The translations under genes and the position numbers were made by a program. From Argyresthia goedartella (taxonomy: Eukaryota; Arthropoda; Insecta; Lepidoptera; Argyresthiidae), in contig OX463815.1 in NCBI GenBank assembly GCA_949825045.1, positions 27,643,356-27,707,355 on the forward strand: 64,000 nucleotides of DNA, written 5' to 3'. Below are positions 54,838-64,000 of this stretch, piece after piece (positions within the stretch are counted from its first letter, which is position 1; each line of letters begins with the position of its first letter). Under the pieces are notes generated by a model, which saw nothing but the letters and a program-made list of their open reading frames with translations, ran no database searches and was not told the DNA's origin.

Positions 54838-57800
54838 TTATAAGTGTAAGGCCTCATGGGGTGTGATGGGTGCGGTCCTGTGTACGACTGCGTTGAACCC
54901 GTTGTGTTTGTCCGCGGTGTAGTCGACGGTCCTGATCGCGCCGTCGGGCTCTACCACGGTGTATTGTCCTGGTAATTGAGGGATAGTGGGGTTAAAAAGT
55001 AGAATTTAGGTAAATGATTGCCGAGGTCTCCAGCAAGTCAAACGGACCGTTTACAGATTTGTACTTCACAAACATGTAAATCAAGTGTACACAAATCAAG
55101 CGTTTGTTTTGTAACATAAGTCTGGACTAAATAAAAAGCTTGGCTCAAGACTGTTCAATTATGCAAAATTTGGCAATTATCATTGTACAATTAGAAAGAT
55201 AATCGGTCAAGTGCGGGTTGAACTCGCACACGAAGGTTTCCGTACCATTGACCAAGAAAACTTAATCACTAAAAGTAATAAATAAAAAAGAAAATAATTT
55301 TATGTCTGAACAGACCGCGGAGGCTTAGTAATAGGGTCCTGTTTGGCATAATTCGGGTACGGAACCCTAAAAGAGGTCTGTTAAATTCATGTGAAACACT
55401 AGTCAGACTTACTTCTAGGTCACATGCATCACTAGCTTAGTAATGTAGAGCCAGTCTTAGAAGTCGCATTTGACATCTGTCAAAAGTATGGTCAGAGCTA
55501 GGCGTCAGTCTTTTTCTCTTTGTTTCGCTTAGACAAGGAAGGGAGACCCTCCACTTTAGGCTCCACTTTAGTTTTAAAGAGCCGTGAATAATGACATACC
55601 CTTGACAACATCACCATCCCTCGATTCATGGTGGGTCTTTATGTCACCGGTGTGGAAGTCGTTCACTCCATATTTGAACACGTACTTTGGATACGCCTGA
55701 AATGGACCAGAAAAGAAGTTATTACAACAACATACTTTTTTTTATTACATGACATTTTATTACTATTCTTTCGTATCATATATTATACCGAAAATCACTA
55801 ATGTATTACTACAACCACTAATGATACTCGTAAATATTTTATTACAGTACAGGAATTACAGTCACGAAAGGCATATTATACTTAGTTTACATCCGGTTTA
55901 CGAGTAGAATATTAAAGAACAGTTCAGATTAATGTCACCTAAATAAACACATGGCAATAGGCATCTGTTTACACCCTGAATGAACCTATATCTATTTTAT
56001 GATCGATTCAGGAAAACTTTTTTCCTAAACTTAGTCGTCGGTCACCTTTTTTCCGATTCGAGTAAACAATACAAGTAGTCGTATAAAACCACCGCACATG
56101 CAACACAGGTGAGTCTGAGAGAAATCACGTAAAACTCGAACGCTGACCATAAGCATTATGAGCTATTACGACATTAACCACGTTATGTCAGAAGTATACT
56201 GCATTAGAACTATACTTGAAATATCGTGTGATTTATAACAGAAACGAGTAATGTATGTTATTAGTGGTAGGGAGGTACTTACAGTGTAACTTTAGACAAG
56301 ACAGCTAACAACAGGTATGTGGCTAATTTAGTTTTTTCTTTTCAGTTTAAGTTAGGCTACGTAATTTTTTTTGCTAAATGATCCATAGCTAGCCTGATGC
56401 GGGATTTTTTAAAGTATTTTTCTACTACTAATGCCATTATAAAGCGTGATCCTTGCTTCATATTAAATTTGTAACACTATTTGTAACATTATTTAGTTCT
56501 TTTTATTTATTTTTATATCAGGGGGCCAGGCCAACCCATCTAGGCTCAGTCTCATACCGAATAAGCACCCATTAATTCTGTACCAGTAGAAGCTGTTACA
56601 TCATAAACAATAAGGACATGCTATTATTACTTGTAAATCTTTAGACGCTCCATGACTCTACATGAGTGACAGTTCCTTGGAATCAGATTACTGTTACACA
56701 GACACTCATCTAAACGTATCCATAACATGACTTAACATTTACATAGAGGCACATTGTTTGCTTCTAGCCCCACACTAGGATACCCTGTGTCTTGGGATCT
56801 GGGAACAGGTAATTTCTGTTTTGCAGAAATTGTATGTTATTATGTAAATTTGACTCCGTTGAAGAATAGTTCTATTCATGTGTTCTTTTCTCTGATGTGC
56901 TTTGAAGGGAGGTCTACTTTTTGTTGTAACCTTTCATATATATTTTAGATTTTGAGCAGGCCTGTGCAAAGATAAGTATATGCCTGCTTAAATGTATGTG
57001 GTAGCATAGTTTGTAAGGCAGATTAATTCATCGGTTGATCCCCAGTTTCCCAAACTCTGGGGCAGCGACACAGACTCACTTACATAATAGTCGACGTGCT
57101 CATCCTCAGTTATGTGTTGGTGTCCGAACAGCCGGCGCTGCGCGTGTTGCGCTGGCGCAGCCTTCAGCTCCTGCGGGCGGTAGTAGTATCGCGCGTGCGC
57201 GCAGACTACCAGCGTCAGAGCAAAGGCTATCGACTGGATTGGGAGTTAGAGAAAATAACCAATAGTACTGATAAGAGTCGAATTATTACACTAGGTACGT
57301 CTTCTTCGGGAACCCTATCTCAGGTATTTTTATATTAAGTTTATGGTAGTGTATCAGGCTCAAAGTTTCACCCTTAAAATAGAGCTCCTCAAGTTCTGTA
57401 AATACCACTCGTAAATTAAATCAGAAAAAACCACGCTGATTCTGTTTTAGAATTCATATCCGTGCGATAAGACTCAAAATTTGGAGATTTTTGCTATTTG
57501 GGATAAGCAAAGGGGAAGCAAGGGTAAGAAAATTTTGCAATGTTTTAGTGTAGATTTATCGAAGACAATAAATACTCTGGCGGGGTATCCCAAAAGCAAA
57601 AGTTGTAATTTATAGGGAGCAATAACCTGCCGACATAAAACGAAGAAGAAGAAATAGTTATGTAACTAGTAACATCGCGTATCAACAAAAGACAATCGGG
57701 TTTAACAGAAAGTGTCAGCTAGTGAATGTCTTACTAGTTTTTCACGAGAAATGTGCACTGTGAACTGACAGCAATCAGCAAATCAATAGTAATTATTAAT

Positions 57801-59535
57801 AAGGTTTTCTTTTTGAATTTTCCCACAGACTTTCTGAAGACATGTCGAGTGTTAGCTGTTACGTATTAGGAAAAACAGACGCTTTTGTTTATTAAGTTGT
57901 CGAGATAGTATTTTTTCCAAAGAAACAATATGCATTGTCCTTAGCTATTTTCTTGTTACTTAATGTTATGTAATGGATTAAGTAAGGAGGTTTTTGTGCG
58001 GAATGTGTTGTCGTAGTCTCGTCACAATCAATTGCAAATTAGTCACATCAATAAGAAACATGCAAGGTAATATAATCAACAAATCTTTAATACTGATTAT
58101 CTTTTATCCAATTAATTATTGTGAATAAAACTAAAAAACAAATTGAAATAGAATAAGATTTTGGAGTTGGTCGAGATTCTAGAACTGCATCATAATTCAT
58201 CTCCTGTGTGTGTGTCTCCGCGTGTTCAAAAAGTTCATGAATAAAGATAAAAAAATACACAAACTTACGTCATTTCTGTATTTTTGAGTACATACGAACA
58301 AACAATCAACAAACATTTATATACAGGCACAGACATTGCTTCTGATCTCTCACTAGGATACCCTGTGTCGTGGGAACAAGACACAGCGACATTACACACA
58401 TATAAACATACAAGAACTGTTTTTTTTCCATATTTTTAAGACCTGACGCAAAAAGAGAGATGATATTAGTTCAGTGTCCATCAGTCTGTCTGTGTGACTG
58501 TCTGTGCATCCCAGCGCTTAAACGGGTAGACGGATTTTAATGCGGTTTTCTTCTTTAATTGGCAGTGACTTTACTACAATTGTTCTTATCCGTGTTACGC
58601 TATGTTTTAGTTAGAGTTAGAGTTCTTTGGTCTAGTGGGTTTCACGCTTGCTTCTTACACAGGAGGTACAGGTTCGAATCACGGTGCTGATCAATGAGAT
58701 AAATAAATCATTTATCTTAAAGTACATTAGACTTAGACTTCCTAACGGTGATGGAAAAAACGTGAGGAAGCTTCATAGCTGCGGTGATGGGCTAGTTCCC
58801 TGTTACGCAAAATAGAGTACCTATTGAATAACTGGCTAAAAGTGGGCACTATTGTGTCTCTGCCACCGCTAATGGGAAAAGGCGCGACGCTATGTTATGT
58901 TCTGTTATAACTTCTTTCTTTTATTTAACAAACTTGACCATCATTGGATTAATAGGTGTTTCTTACTGTGCTACTCAAGTGGTGTGCCTATTTACAGAAA
59001 TCACTATTAATTCGATACTAAAGATGATAACAATAGCTTTAGATTTTTGAACCATTTTTATAAAATAAGTAATTTTATGGGTAATATGTCATCACCAGAT
59101 TCCAATTTGTTGGAAGTTGAACTAATATTTTTCAATTAATGACTGTACATTTTAAATTACAAACAACTTCCATTGTTTCTTTGTAAAGCTCATAATTTTC
59201 AAACCACCAAACCGATTTTGATAAAACATAGCTAAGAGCTATCGCAGTTAAGTCTACTACCAAATTTAAAACAAACTCATTAAAATCCGTCCATCCGTTT
59301 GAGCGCTAGAGTGCCACGGTCAGACACATACACACAGACACTTTAAACACTTCTCTTTTTTGGCGAGGGTTAAAGACGTTCCAAAGAAAAGTAATTCAGA
59401 CAAATAGGTCATCCTTAGGCCTAGACTATTGATGATTCCATCAATATTTCCAATATTTCTCTCTCCACATTGCTTATATTAAGACAAACAAAGATTAGAG
59501 TTTATAATAAGATCGATCCTCACCTTGAACACCAT
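54838..59535 (-). CDS. RR-2 cuticular protein (gene B), 4 exons
   Basis: Minus-strand exons: 59535-59524 (12 bp, MVFK, donor GTGAGG), 57233-57084 (acceptor CCCAATCCAG, donor GTAAGTGAG), 55696-55600 (acceptor CCATTTCAG, donor GTATGT) and 54968-54838 (acceptor CAATTACCAG). Phases are 0, 0 and 1 and the joined frame gives about 129 residues. Exon 2 completes a signal peptide ([14 protein letters not shown]) and a Tyr/Gln/His-rich linker. Exons 3 and 4 carry the RR-2 chitin-binding domain: [50 protein letters not shown] and GFNAVV. The protein ends ITPHEALHL and has almost no C-terminal extension. The short first exon with its ATG separated by a long intron is a common layout for insect cuticle genes. 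Exon 2 has an in-frame stop upstream and no ATG, so an upstream start exon is required. The phase-1 intron in the domain is shared with gene A. No AATAAA lies close downstream. Confidence 0.87.
55200..55375 (-). mobile_element. Lepidopteran interspersed repeat in an intron of gene B
   Basis: Ends CGGTCAAGTGCGGGTTGAAC and GGGTACGGAACCCTAAAAG bracket a shortened body containing TAGTAATAGGGTCCTGTTTG. It matches the copies at 25595-25865 and, inverted, 36150-36444. Confidence 0.65.
56000..56730. other. Gene B intron sequence, nothing recognised
   Basis: AT-rich intron sequence without a supported feature between exon 3 and the SINE fragment at 56735. Confidence 0.4.
56735..56812 (-). mobile_element. 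SINE family 2 fragment in gene B intron
   Basis: TTGCTTCTAGCCCCACACTA, GGATACCCTGTGTCTTGGGA and GGGAACAGG are the inverted form of the family 2 distal body. The head is absent. Confidence 0.55.
58320..58425 (-). mobile_element. SINE family 2 fragment in gene B first intron
   Basis: Inverted family 2 body: ACAGGCACAGACATTGCTTC, CACTAGGATACCCTGTGTCG, then TATAAACATACAAGAACTG. It is cut before the tRNA-like head by a poly-T run. Confidence 0.65.
58620..58910 (+). mobile_element. tRNA-derived SINE, family 3, in gene B first intron
   Basis: The head has a box A-like TGGTCTAGTGGG and box B GGTTCGAATCACGG. The body has CCTAACGGTGATGGAAAAAA, CATAGCTGCGGTGATGGG and CTCTGCCACCGCTAATGGGA, ending GCTATGTTATGTTCTGTTA. 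A fragment of the same family lies in intron 1 of gene A (17215-17685). Not a functional tRNA gene, as the tRNA part is diverged and fused to the body. Confidence 0.75.
59190..59350 (+). repeat. Interspersed repeat fragment in gene B first intron
   Basis: Contains ACCAAACCGATTTTGATAAA, AAAATCCGTCCATCCGTTTG and ACACATACACACAGAC. These blocks are typical of widespread lepidopteran repeats; a weaker match is at 26436-26600. Confidence 0.5.
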
Positions 59536-59603
59536 TTTTCCCGATAAATGATATCACTAAACAGAAGAACACGATGAGATCACAAACAAATAAAATTCAA
59601 GAA

Positions 59604-59616
59604 AAAATGCTATAAC
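59604..59616 (-). promoter_or_regulatory. Weak TATA-like site upstream of gene B
   Basis: Minus strand reads GTGTTATAGCATT about 75 bases before the ATG at 59535. It is in a plausible position for a core promoter, but the match is poor and no clear TCAGT initiator follows. Confidence 0.3.
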
Positions 59617-59875
59617 ACTCGATCGTGCGTCTGTGTCGAATGGCGCAAGTGAAAATTGTCAGTGCATTTTATATGAAAGCGCTATATGTCAGTGGTGGGT
59701 GTGCTGAGGCACCTCAGACAATTTGCCGTAAAAACGTCAAACACAGGGGTTACCATATCGGCATAAGACGTTGTGGTAACTCTCCTGATCAAGTTCTGAT
59801 TGGGGCAGAAGGATTACTTCAACGTCTCATGCCGATTCGCGACTAAACTGATCCGCAATATTACTATGGTCGGCT

Positions 59876-60560
59876 TTAACAAGTCTTGGTATTAGGTAAA
59901 TAAAGCCCATTATGGCGTATTGGAATGAAAACGGTTTCCATGGTGAATATGATTTTCTCAAAAACCTTACTTATTACCATAAATTTACTAATTGGCCTGT
60001 AACTACTCACATTATTTTGATCACCAGATTTAAATACTGGTTTTATAAATGCTGTCTTCCAGGCATCAGGGAATAATCCCACTTTCAAGGATTGTTTGAA
60101 TAAAAAATCAATTGGGGTAGCAAGTGATAAATTACAATTAATTATGAGTAGAGGTGGAAATTTATCACTTCCAGCATTCTTCGTTCCATCTACTTTCTTA
60201 AGATAGTCAGCAACCAAGTTGACAGATGGAGAAAGGTGGTGGATACTTGACAATTGTTATTACCAAGAGGTTGTCCTGAGGAAGTATTTGAGTCGTAAAC
60301 AGACTCGAATAATGACTTGAATAAGTTTCATACAGATTGGTGGTCATTACCCTTCCTATCTGCGAAAAACATGGTCTTGGGTATCGCTGACTTGCCACCT
60401 CGCTTGCTCTTTATGTATCCCCAAATAGCTTTCGGATTACTTTAATATTGTCTTCGGTGTTCCTGATAAATTGATTGTAAGCAAACGCTTGCACTTCTTT
60501 GCTCTTTCATTGAGCAACAAGAAAGTGGAGTAGTCTCATAGATTACCATACTTTTTCAAC
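59876..60560 (-). pseudogene. LINE reverse transcriptase N-terminal fragment
   Basis: Minus strand reads NPKAIWGYIKSKRGG-like sequence near 60430. It then passes through frameshifted LFKSLFESVYDS-like sequence to DGTKNAGSDKFPPLLI, GLFPDAWKTAFIKPVFKSGD and NNVSSYRPISKFMVISKVFE. This is the stretch before and into the RT palm of jockey-group LINEs (GPDGIP, FP..WK.A.V.PIFKSGD....YRPIS). Catalytic motifs are missing and several frameshifts occur. Confidence 0.75.
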
Positions 60561-60796
60561 TTTTTTAAGTATGTATTTTTTTCTTTTAGGACATTTTTTA
60601 TTTGTACAACCAATTAGGATAACCTTTACTCGAAGCTGCTTTGACACGGGGGACACGATTATAAATTATTAAATATTAAACTATTTATATATATTATAGT
60701 ACTTAGTTGGTTAGTTAGTTATTAGTAATACTATTTATAGTATCTTCAAGCTTCGTCTTCCAATCGATTTTGTTAATGTAATTATGATATAATAAT

Positions 60797-60977
60797 AATA
60801 ATACCTTGGACACTATTTACTTACATTGATCTAGCCCCAAACTAAGATTCCCTGAACCTTGGGTACTAGACAACAATCCACATACTTATATTGATAAATA
60901 TTATATTTAGGTAGATAAACAACCATGACTAGGGCACAAACATCCCTTCTCATCAAACAAATATTTGCCCCCACTGG
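60797..60977 (-). mobile_element. tRNA-derived SINE, family 1, head-truncated
   Basis: An (AAT)n tail at 60797-60810, then inverted body blocks CCTTGGACACTATTTAC, TTGGGTACTAGACAACAATC, AACAACCATGACTAGGG and AAATATTTGCCCCCAC. It stops at CTGG where LINE sequence begins, so only a stub of the tRNA part remains. Confidence 0.75.
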
Positions 60978-60979
60978 AA

Positions 60980-61240
60980 ACCGAAATGTCTCTATTAATA
61001 TCATCATTATAGTTGGCCTTGTGGAAAGCTAAGATCTCCCTGGCCACAGGTAAAAGTGTATCCCGAGGGGAGTTATTGAAATCTATAATAAGGGCCTTAT
61101 GTAAGATACTCTCTGGTACAAGAGGGTTGTCGGAGGTAACTACAGTGATATCGTAAGAAGATAGCACCAAATCCAGAATTGGTTGCTGTAGGTCACTTCC
61201 TATTTGAAAACTAAAGATAGGTTTGTTAGTTTCATACGTT
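60980..61240 (-). pseudogene. LINE endonuclease C-terminal fragment
   Basis: Minus strand reads LVLSSYDITVVTSDNPLVPE, SILHKALIIDFNNSPRDTLL and FHKANYNDDINRDI. It corresponds to the end of an apurinic-type endonuclease and the connector to RT (LDLV.S...ITV...DPLVPED..H.AL, then F.KANY..IN..I). It is flanked by the SINE on one side and GC-rich CGGAGCGGAGCGAGGCGG sequence on the other. Confidence 0.65.
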
Positions 61241-61249
61241 AAGCAGACC

Positions 61250-62860
61250 CCGGAGCCGAAGTGAAGCGGAGCGGAGCGAGGCGGCCCCTAGTCTGATACC
61301 AGTTAAAAATGATGTACTTGCTAATGAATCACCTAGGTAGTCAGAATGATTAAGATTATTGTAAGATTTAATATAATGTATTGTTTGTTTCAGGGAGAAG
61401 AATAGAGGGACATTGAGTTTTAGGGATGATTGAAGACGAGAGTGAAGAATGTTAATCCAAATTAACATGGTGTTTCTTTTATGAGGTTCGATACTATATA
61501 GCGACTGATCCAATTATGTATCTAACTTATGCATGGACATGCCTATTGTAATAATGTTACAAAAATCATACTATAAATAATAAGGGTTTTTTCATCACAA
61601 ATACTGGAAATGATTAATATCAATTATGAGTATAAAAAACGTCATAAATAAATTGATAACAGCTTTACAATATTTCCATTAAGCTAATTGTATGTTTAAG
61701 AATTTATTGTCTAAAAATCTTTACGTAACTTTGTAATGTACAAAACCGGTAATCTAAGAAAATACGTGGTGTAACTGTTTTGTACGTTAATAGTGGGAAA
61801 GAGAGATTTATGTGAATCTATATAGCGCTATTTTTTTTTTAGTTTTCAGTTAGCAGGCTAGGCGGACTAGCAGGGCAAGGGCGGCTTACCTTTAAGACCG
61901 TTATATAACGATTTTAAGCAGTCCTGTTTAAGCCCTGCTTTTAAACTGCACGGAATAGGGATGGTTTCTTAAAAGTTGGTATTAGGCCAACAGGTCACTG
62001 AACTGTACTATAATTTTGTTTTTATGAAGGTGGCTGATGGCGTTCAGACTACGGGTTTAATATATCCCGAGCTACACATTATAAGCTATTACGTCATGTG
62101 ATATTTGTGTGTATTTTTTGTCTATGGATTGAAATATATTATAGCACCCGTATGAAAGGGCTTATACATAAAGTATGGCGAGCGCTTAGAACACGATCGT
62201 CTAAGGGCAAGAGATTAAAATTTTCACCTTGAGATGTAATATAAATATCCCGTGATAGTCTGAATAGTTTATTGTATTAGGCCTCTAATGAAAAGACATA
62301 CTTCTTGACTTAAAACTATCATGTGTCGTATGATCGACAATAGTCACATAGCTTTTGCATTCTAACAATACGCCTTTTGAATAAGCTGGTTCAACAAACC
62401 CTTAATCTAATTTTTTCCAATTGGTTCCCATATGTTATTCACAATGTCTGTAGTAGCATTTGCATCTCTCAAATCTCCCGAGTAACCTTAGTTATACACA
62501 AGCCCGGGTGTCGCCATGTTTTAACCTAAGGTTAAAACCACAGCTGTTACCAATACTTTCCGGGTACATATGTAAACCATGAAGATATCAACACGGAACT
62601 TTCCTGACTCCACTGCGGTGCCGGCATCCTGTTTCCACGACACCGGGTGTCAACATCGCTGAACAATGTCATTAGGAGCCTATAAACGTTTGTTCCGTGC
62701 GGTGGCAGTATCAAACTGAACACACCCATTTATGGATGATACTTAACACTTCCATCGCGTAATTTTAAATGAAGCAAAGCCATTTTGAACCATAAGCCAT
62801 GGTAATCAAATTAAAAAACTAAACTGGTTTTGATCCGTTTGAAGGGTTAATCGCGTCACG
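61250..62860. other. Mostly unassigned sequence
   Basis: Contains a short GC-rich low-complexity stretch (61252-61290) and an open frame on the minus strand (61513-61232) that I do not recognise. The rest is AT-rich with nothing supported. Confidence 0.3.
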
Positions 62861-62862
62861 CC

Positions 62863-63081
62863 TTAAGCCATACGAGGTGGCATACGCTCTGCTAACTTAA
62901 CTCCCATTTGATCAGAGTAAATTACAGGTTGTAACTGAAAGGAGTTACAAACCGAAAGCGGGTTGTCAGGGACATCATTCTGAACAACTTTTAATATGGG
63001 GACGACATGATCAGAGAAATTCTGTTTTTTCACTTCCTCATACAAAAGATGAGAATAATCAAAGTCGCTATAGGTTAACAT
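62863..63081 (-). other. Unidentified 72-codon open frame
   Basis: Reads MLTYSDFDYSHLLYEEVKKQ, then NFSDHVVPILKVVQND and NSFQLQPVIYSDQMGVKLAE. Composition is protein-like and unlike the AT-rich background. No signal peptide, splice signal or domain is recognised. It may be a remnant of a transposase or another gene, or chance. Confidence 0.25.
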
Positions 63082-63599
63082 AGGTAAAGTAGGGTCATTG
63101 TATTACATATGTAGGCAATATTTGATTTTTCATCAAAATTCAACACACAATATTATTTGTTTTTTCAAAGTTAGAACTGCACGATTGCTTCACTTTTATC
63201 AATTAAAAATACATATTTATTGAAATATAAATAAAAAAGAAGAAAAAACAAGACATAAAAAAGAAGAAAAAGAAGACAAATTTTACGATTTACTTAGACT
63301 AATAAACCATTCCGAACATATTAAACATTATTTGTTCCACAAAACTGAGCATCTTTACAAGCTTACAAGGTTCTACGTAGCTGGACCCCTTTTCTGGGAT
63401 GTTACCCAAAAAATCGATGTACACCTTACTAAAATGTGATCCAGGCTGAGATAATTAGTACAAGATGATTTAATCACAACTTGAAATGCTAGTTTGCGAT
63501 ACATGACTACTTGCAGGTATTTGTATTCATATGCCGTGAAATGTTTGCGTGATGTATGCGTTTTATTTAATGACCTCATTCTTAATGTGTGATGGAAGA

Positions 63600-63700
63600 T
63601 GTGTGACGTTGCTGTTTCTGGTTCCCACAACACAGGGTGTCTTAGTGTGGGACCAGAAGCAATTGTATGTGCCGGTATGTAAATGTTTATGGTTTATGTA
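63600..63700 (+). mobile_element. SINE family 2, 3' fragment
   Basis: GTGACGTTGCTGTTTCTGGT, CCCACAACACAGGGTGTC, AGTGTGGGACCAGAAGCAA and TATGTGCCGGTATGTAAA follow the order of the family 2 body. The head is not present. Confidence 0.65.
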
Positions 63701-64000
63701 TGTGTTAATTACTTATACTTCTTATTAACTAATTATCAACCCAGCAAAATATGAGAAGCCAGGTGTGTCAATAATTTACCAGCTCAGCGCTTCTCTGAGT
63801 TTTAAGCCCGGCTTTTACGACATATAATATGGGATTTGGTACATTTTAGTCAGTCCTTTTCCTTCAGATAAAAAATTCTACTGTGATGCGTGACATTAGG
63901 GGCTTGTTTGACAATGTCCATTTTCATATTTCAACTTGTGAAACTGGCCCTTAATTCCCTGAATCACGGTAGTAATTACTAAAAGTATATACAACTGCCA

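Noticed and set aside
59625..59846. 73-codon plus-strand frame just upstream of gene B
   Set aside because: No domain recognised and it overlaps the likely promoter side of gene B; it may be part of a repeat.

Overview
This window looks like AT-rich nuclear DNA from a moth or butterfly (Lepidoptera). The evidence is two RR-2 cuticular protein genes with insect-type introns, several families of tRNA-derived SINEs, RTE- and jockey/CR1-like LINE fragments, and interspersed repeats whose diagnostic blocks I recognise from lepidopteran genomes. There is no operon-like structure and no prokaryotic feature. Protein-coding host sequence is a small part of the window; most of it is intron, intergenic AT-rich sequence and transposable elements (TEs).

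Host genes are all on the minus strand. Gene A (CDS 18458 down to 15444, three exons) and gene B (CDS 59535 down to 54838, four exons including a 12-bp first coding exon) both encode secreted cuticle proteins with the RR-2 form of the Rebers-Riddiford chitin-binding domain. Each splits that domain at the same phase-1 intron, so they are related members of one gene family. They lie about 36 kb apart, and the interval is filled with repeats. A probable terminal exon of a third gene lies at 12225-12341. A speculative two-exon small secreted protein lies at 53021-52560.

Layout: 1-12 kb is sparse, with LINE debris and a decayed but nearly full-length LINE at 5.3-8.7 kb that carries an in-frame 126-bp tandem duplication. 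12-18.6 kb holds gene A. 19.7-30.2 kb is RTE, RNase H-LINE, SINE and inverted-repeat debris. 30.9-31.9 kb is a 181-bp tandem array in which each unit carries terminal inverted repeats; one unit is split by a SINE. 35.3-50.2 kb is a nested TE complex: an interspersed repeat holds a tandem LTR-internal-LTR-internal-LTR array of a non-autonomous LTR retrotransposon. Its third LTR is split by a BEL/Pao retrotransposon with nearly identical 555-bp LTRs and a 5-bp target duplication. The BEL/Pao pol region is in turn interrupted by a 5'-truncated LINE. 51.2-52.1 kb is a 445-bp tandem duplication. 54.8-59.5 kb is gene B with SINEs in its introns, and 59.9-64 kb is LINE and SINE debris.

The most notable items are the nested complex and its identical tandem LTR units, the 26-bp minisatellite and perfect stem-loop inside that LTR, homopolymer-C tracts at reading-frame breaks in the BEL/Pao gag region, the fold-back tandem array, and a near-perfect long hairpin at 52.8 kb inside a candidate intron. 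I did not find evidence for a wholly new molecular system. All similarity statements come from reading the sequence, with no database search.
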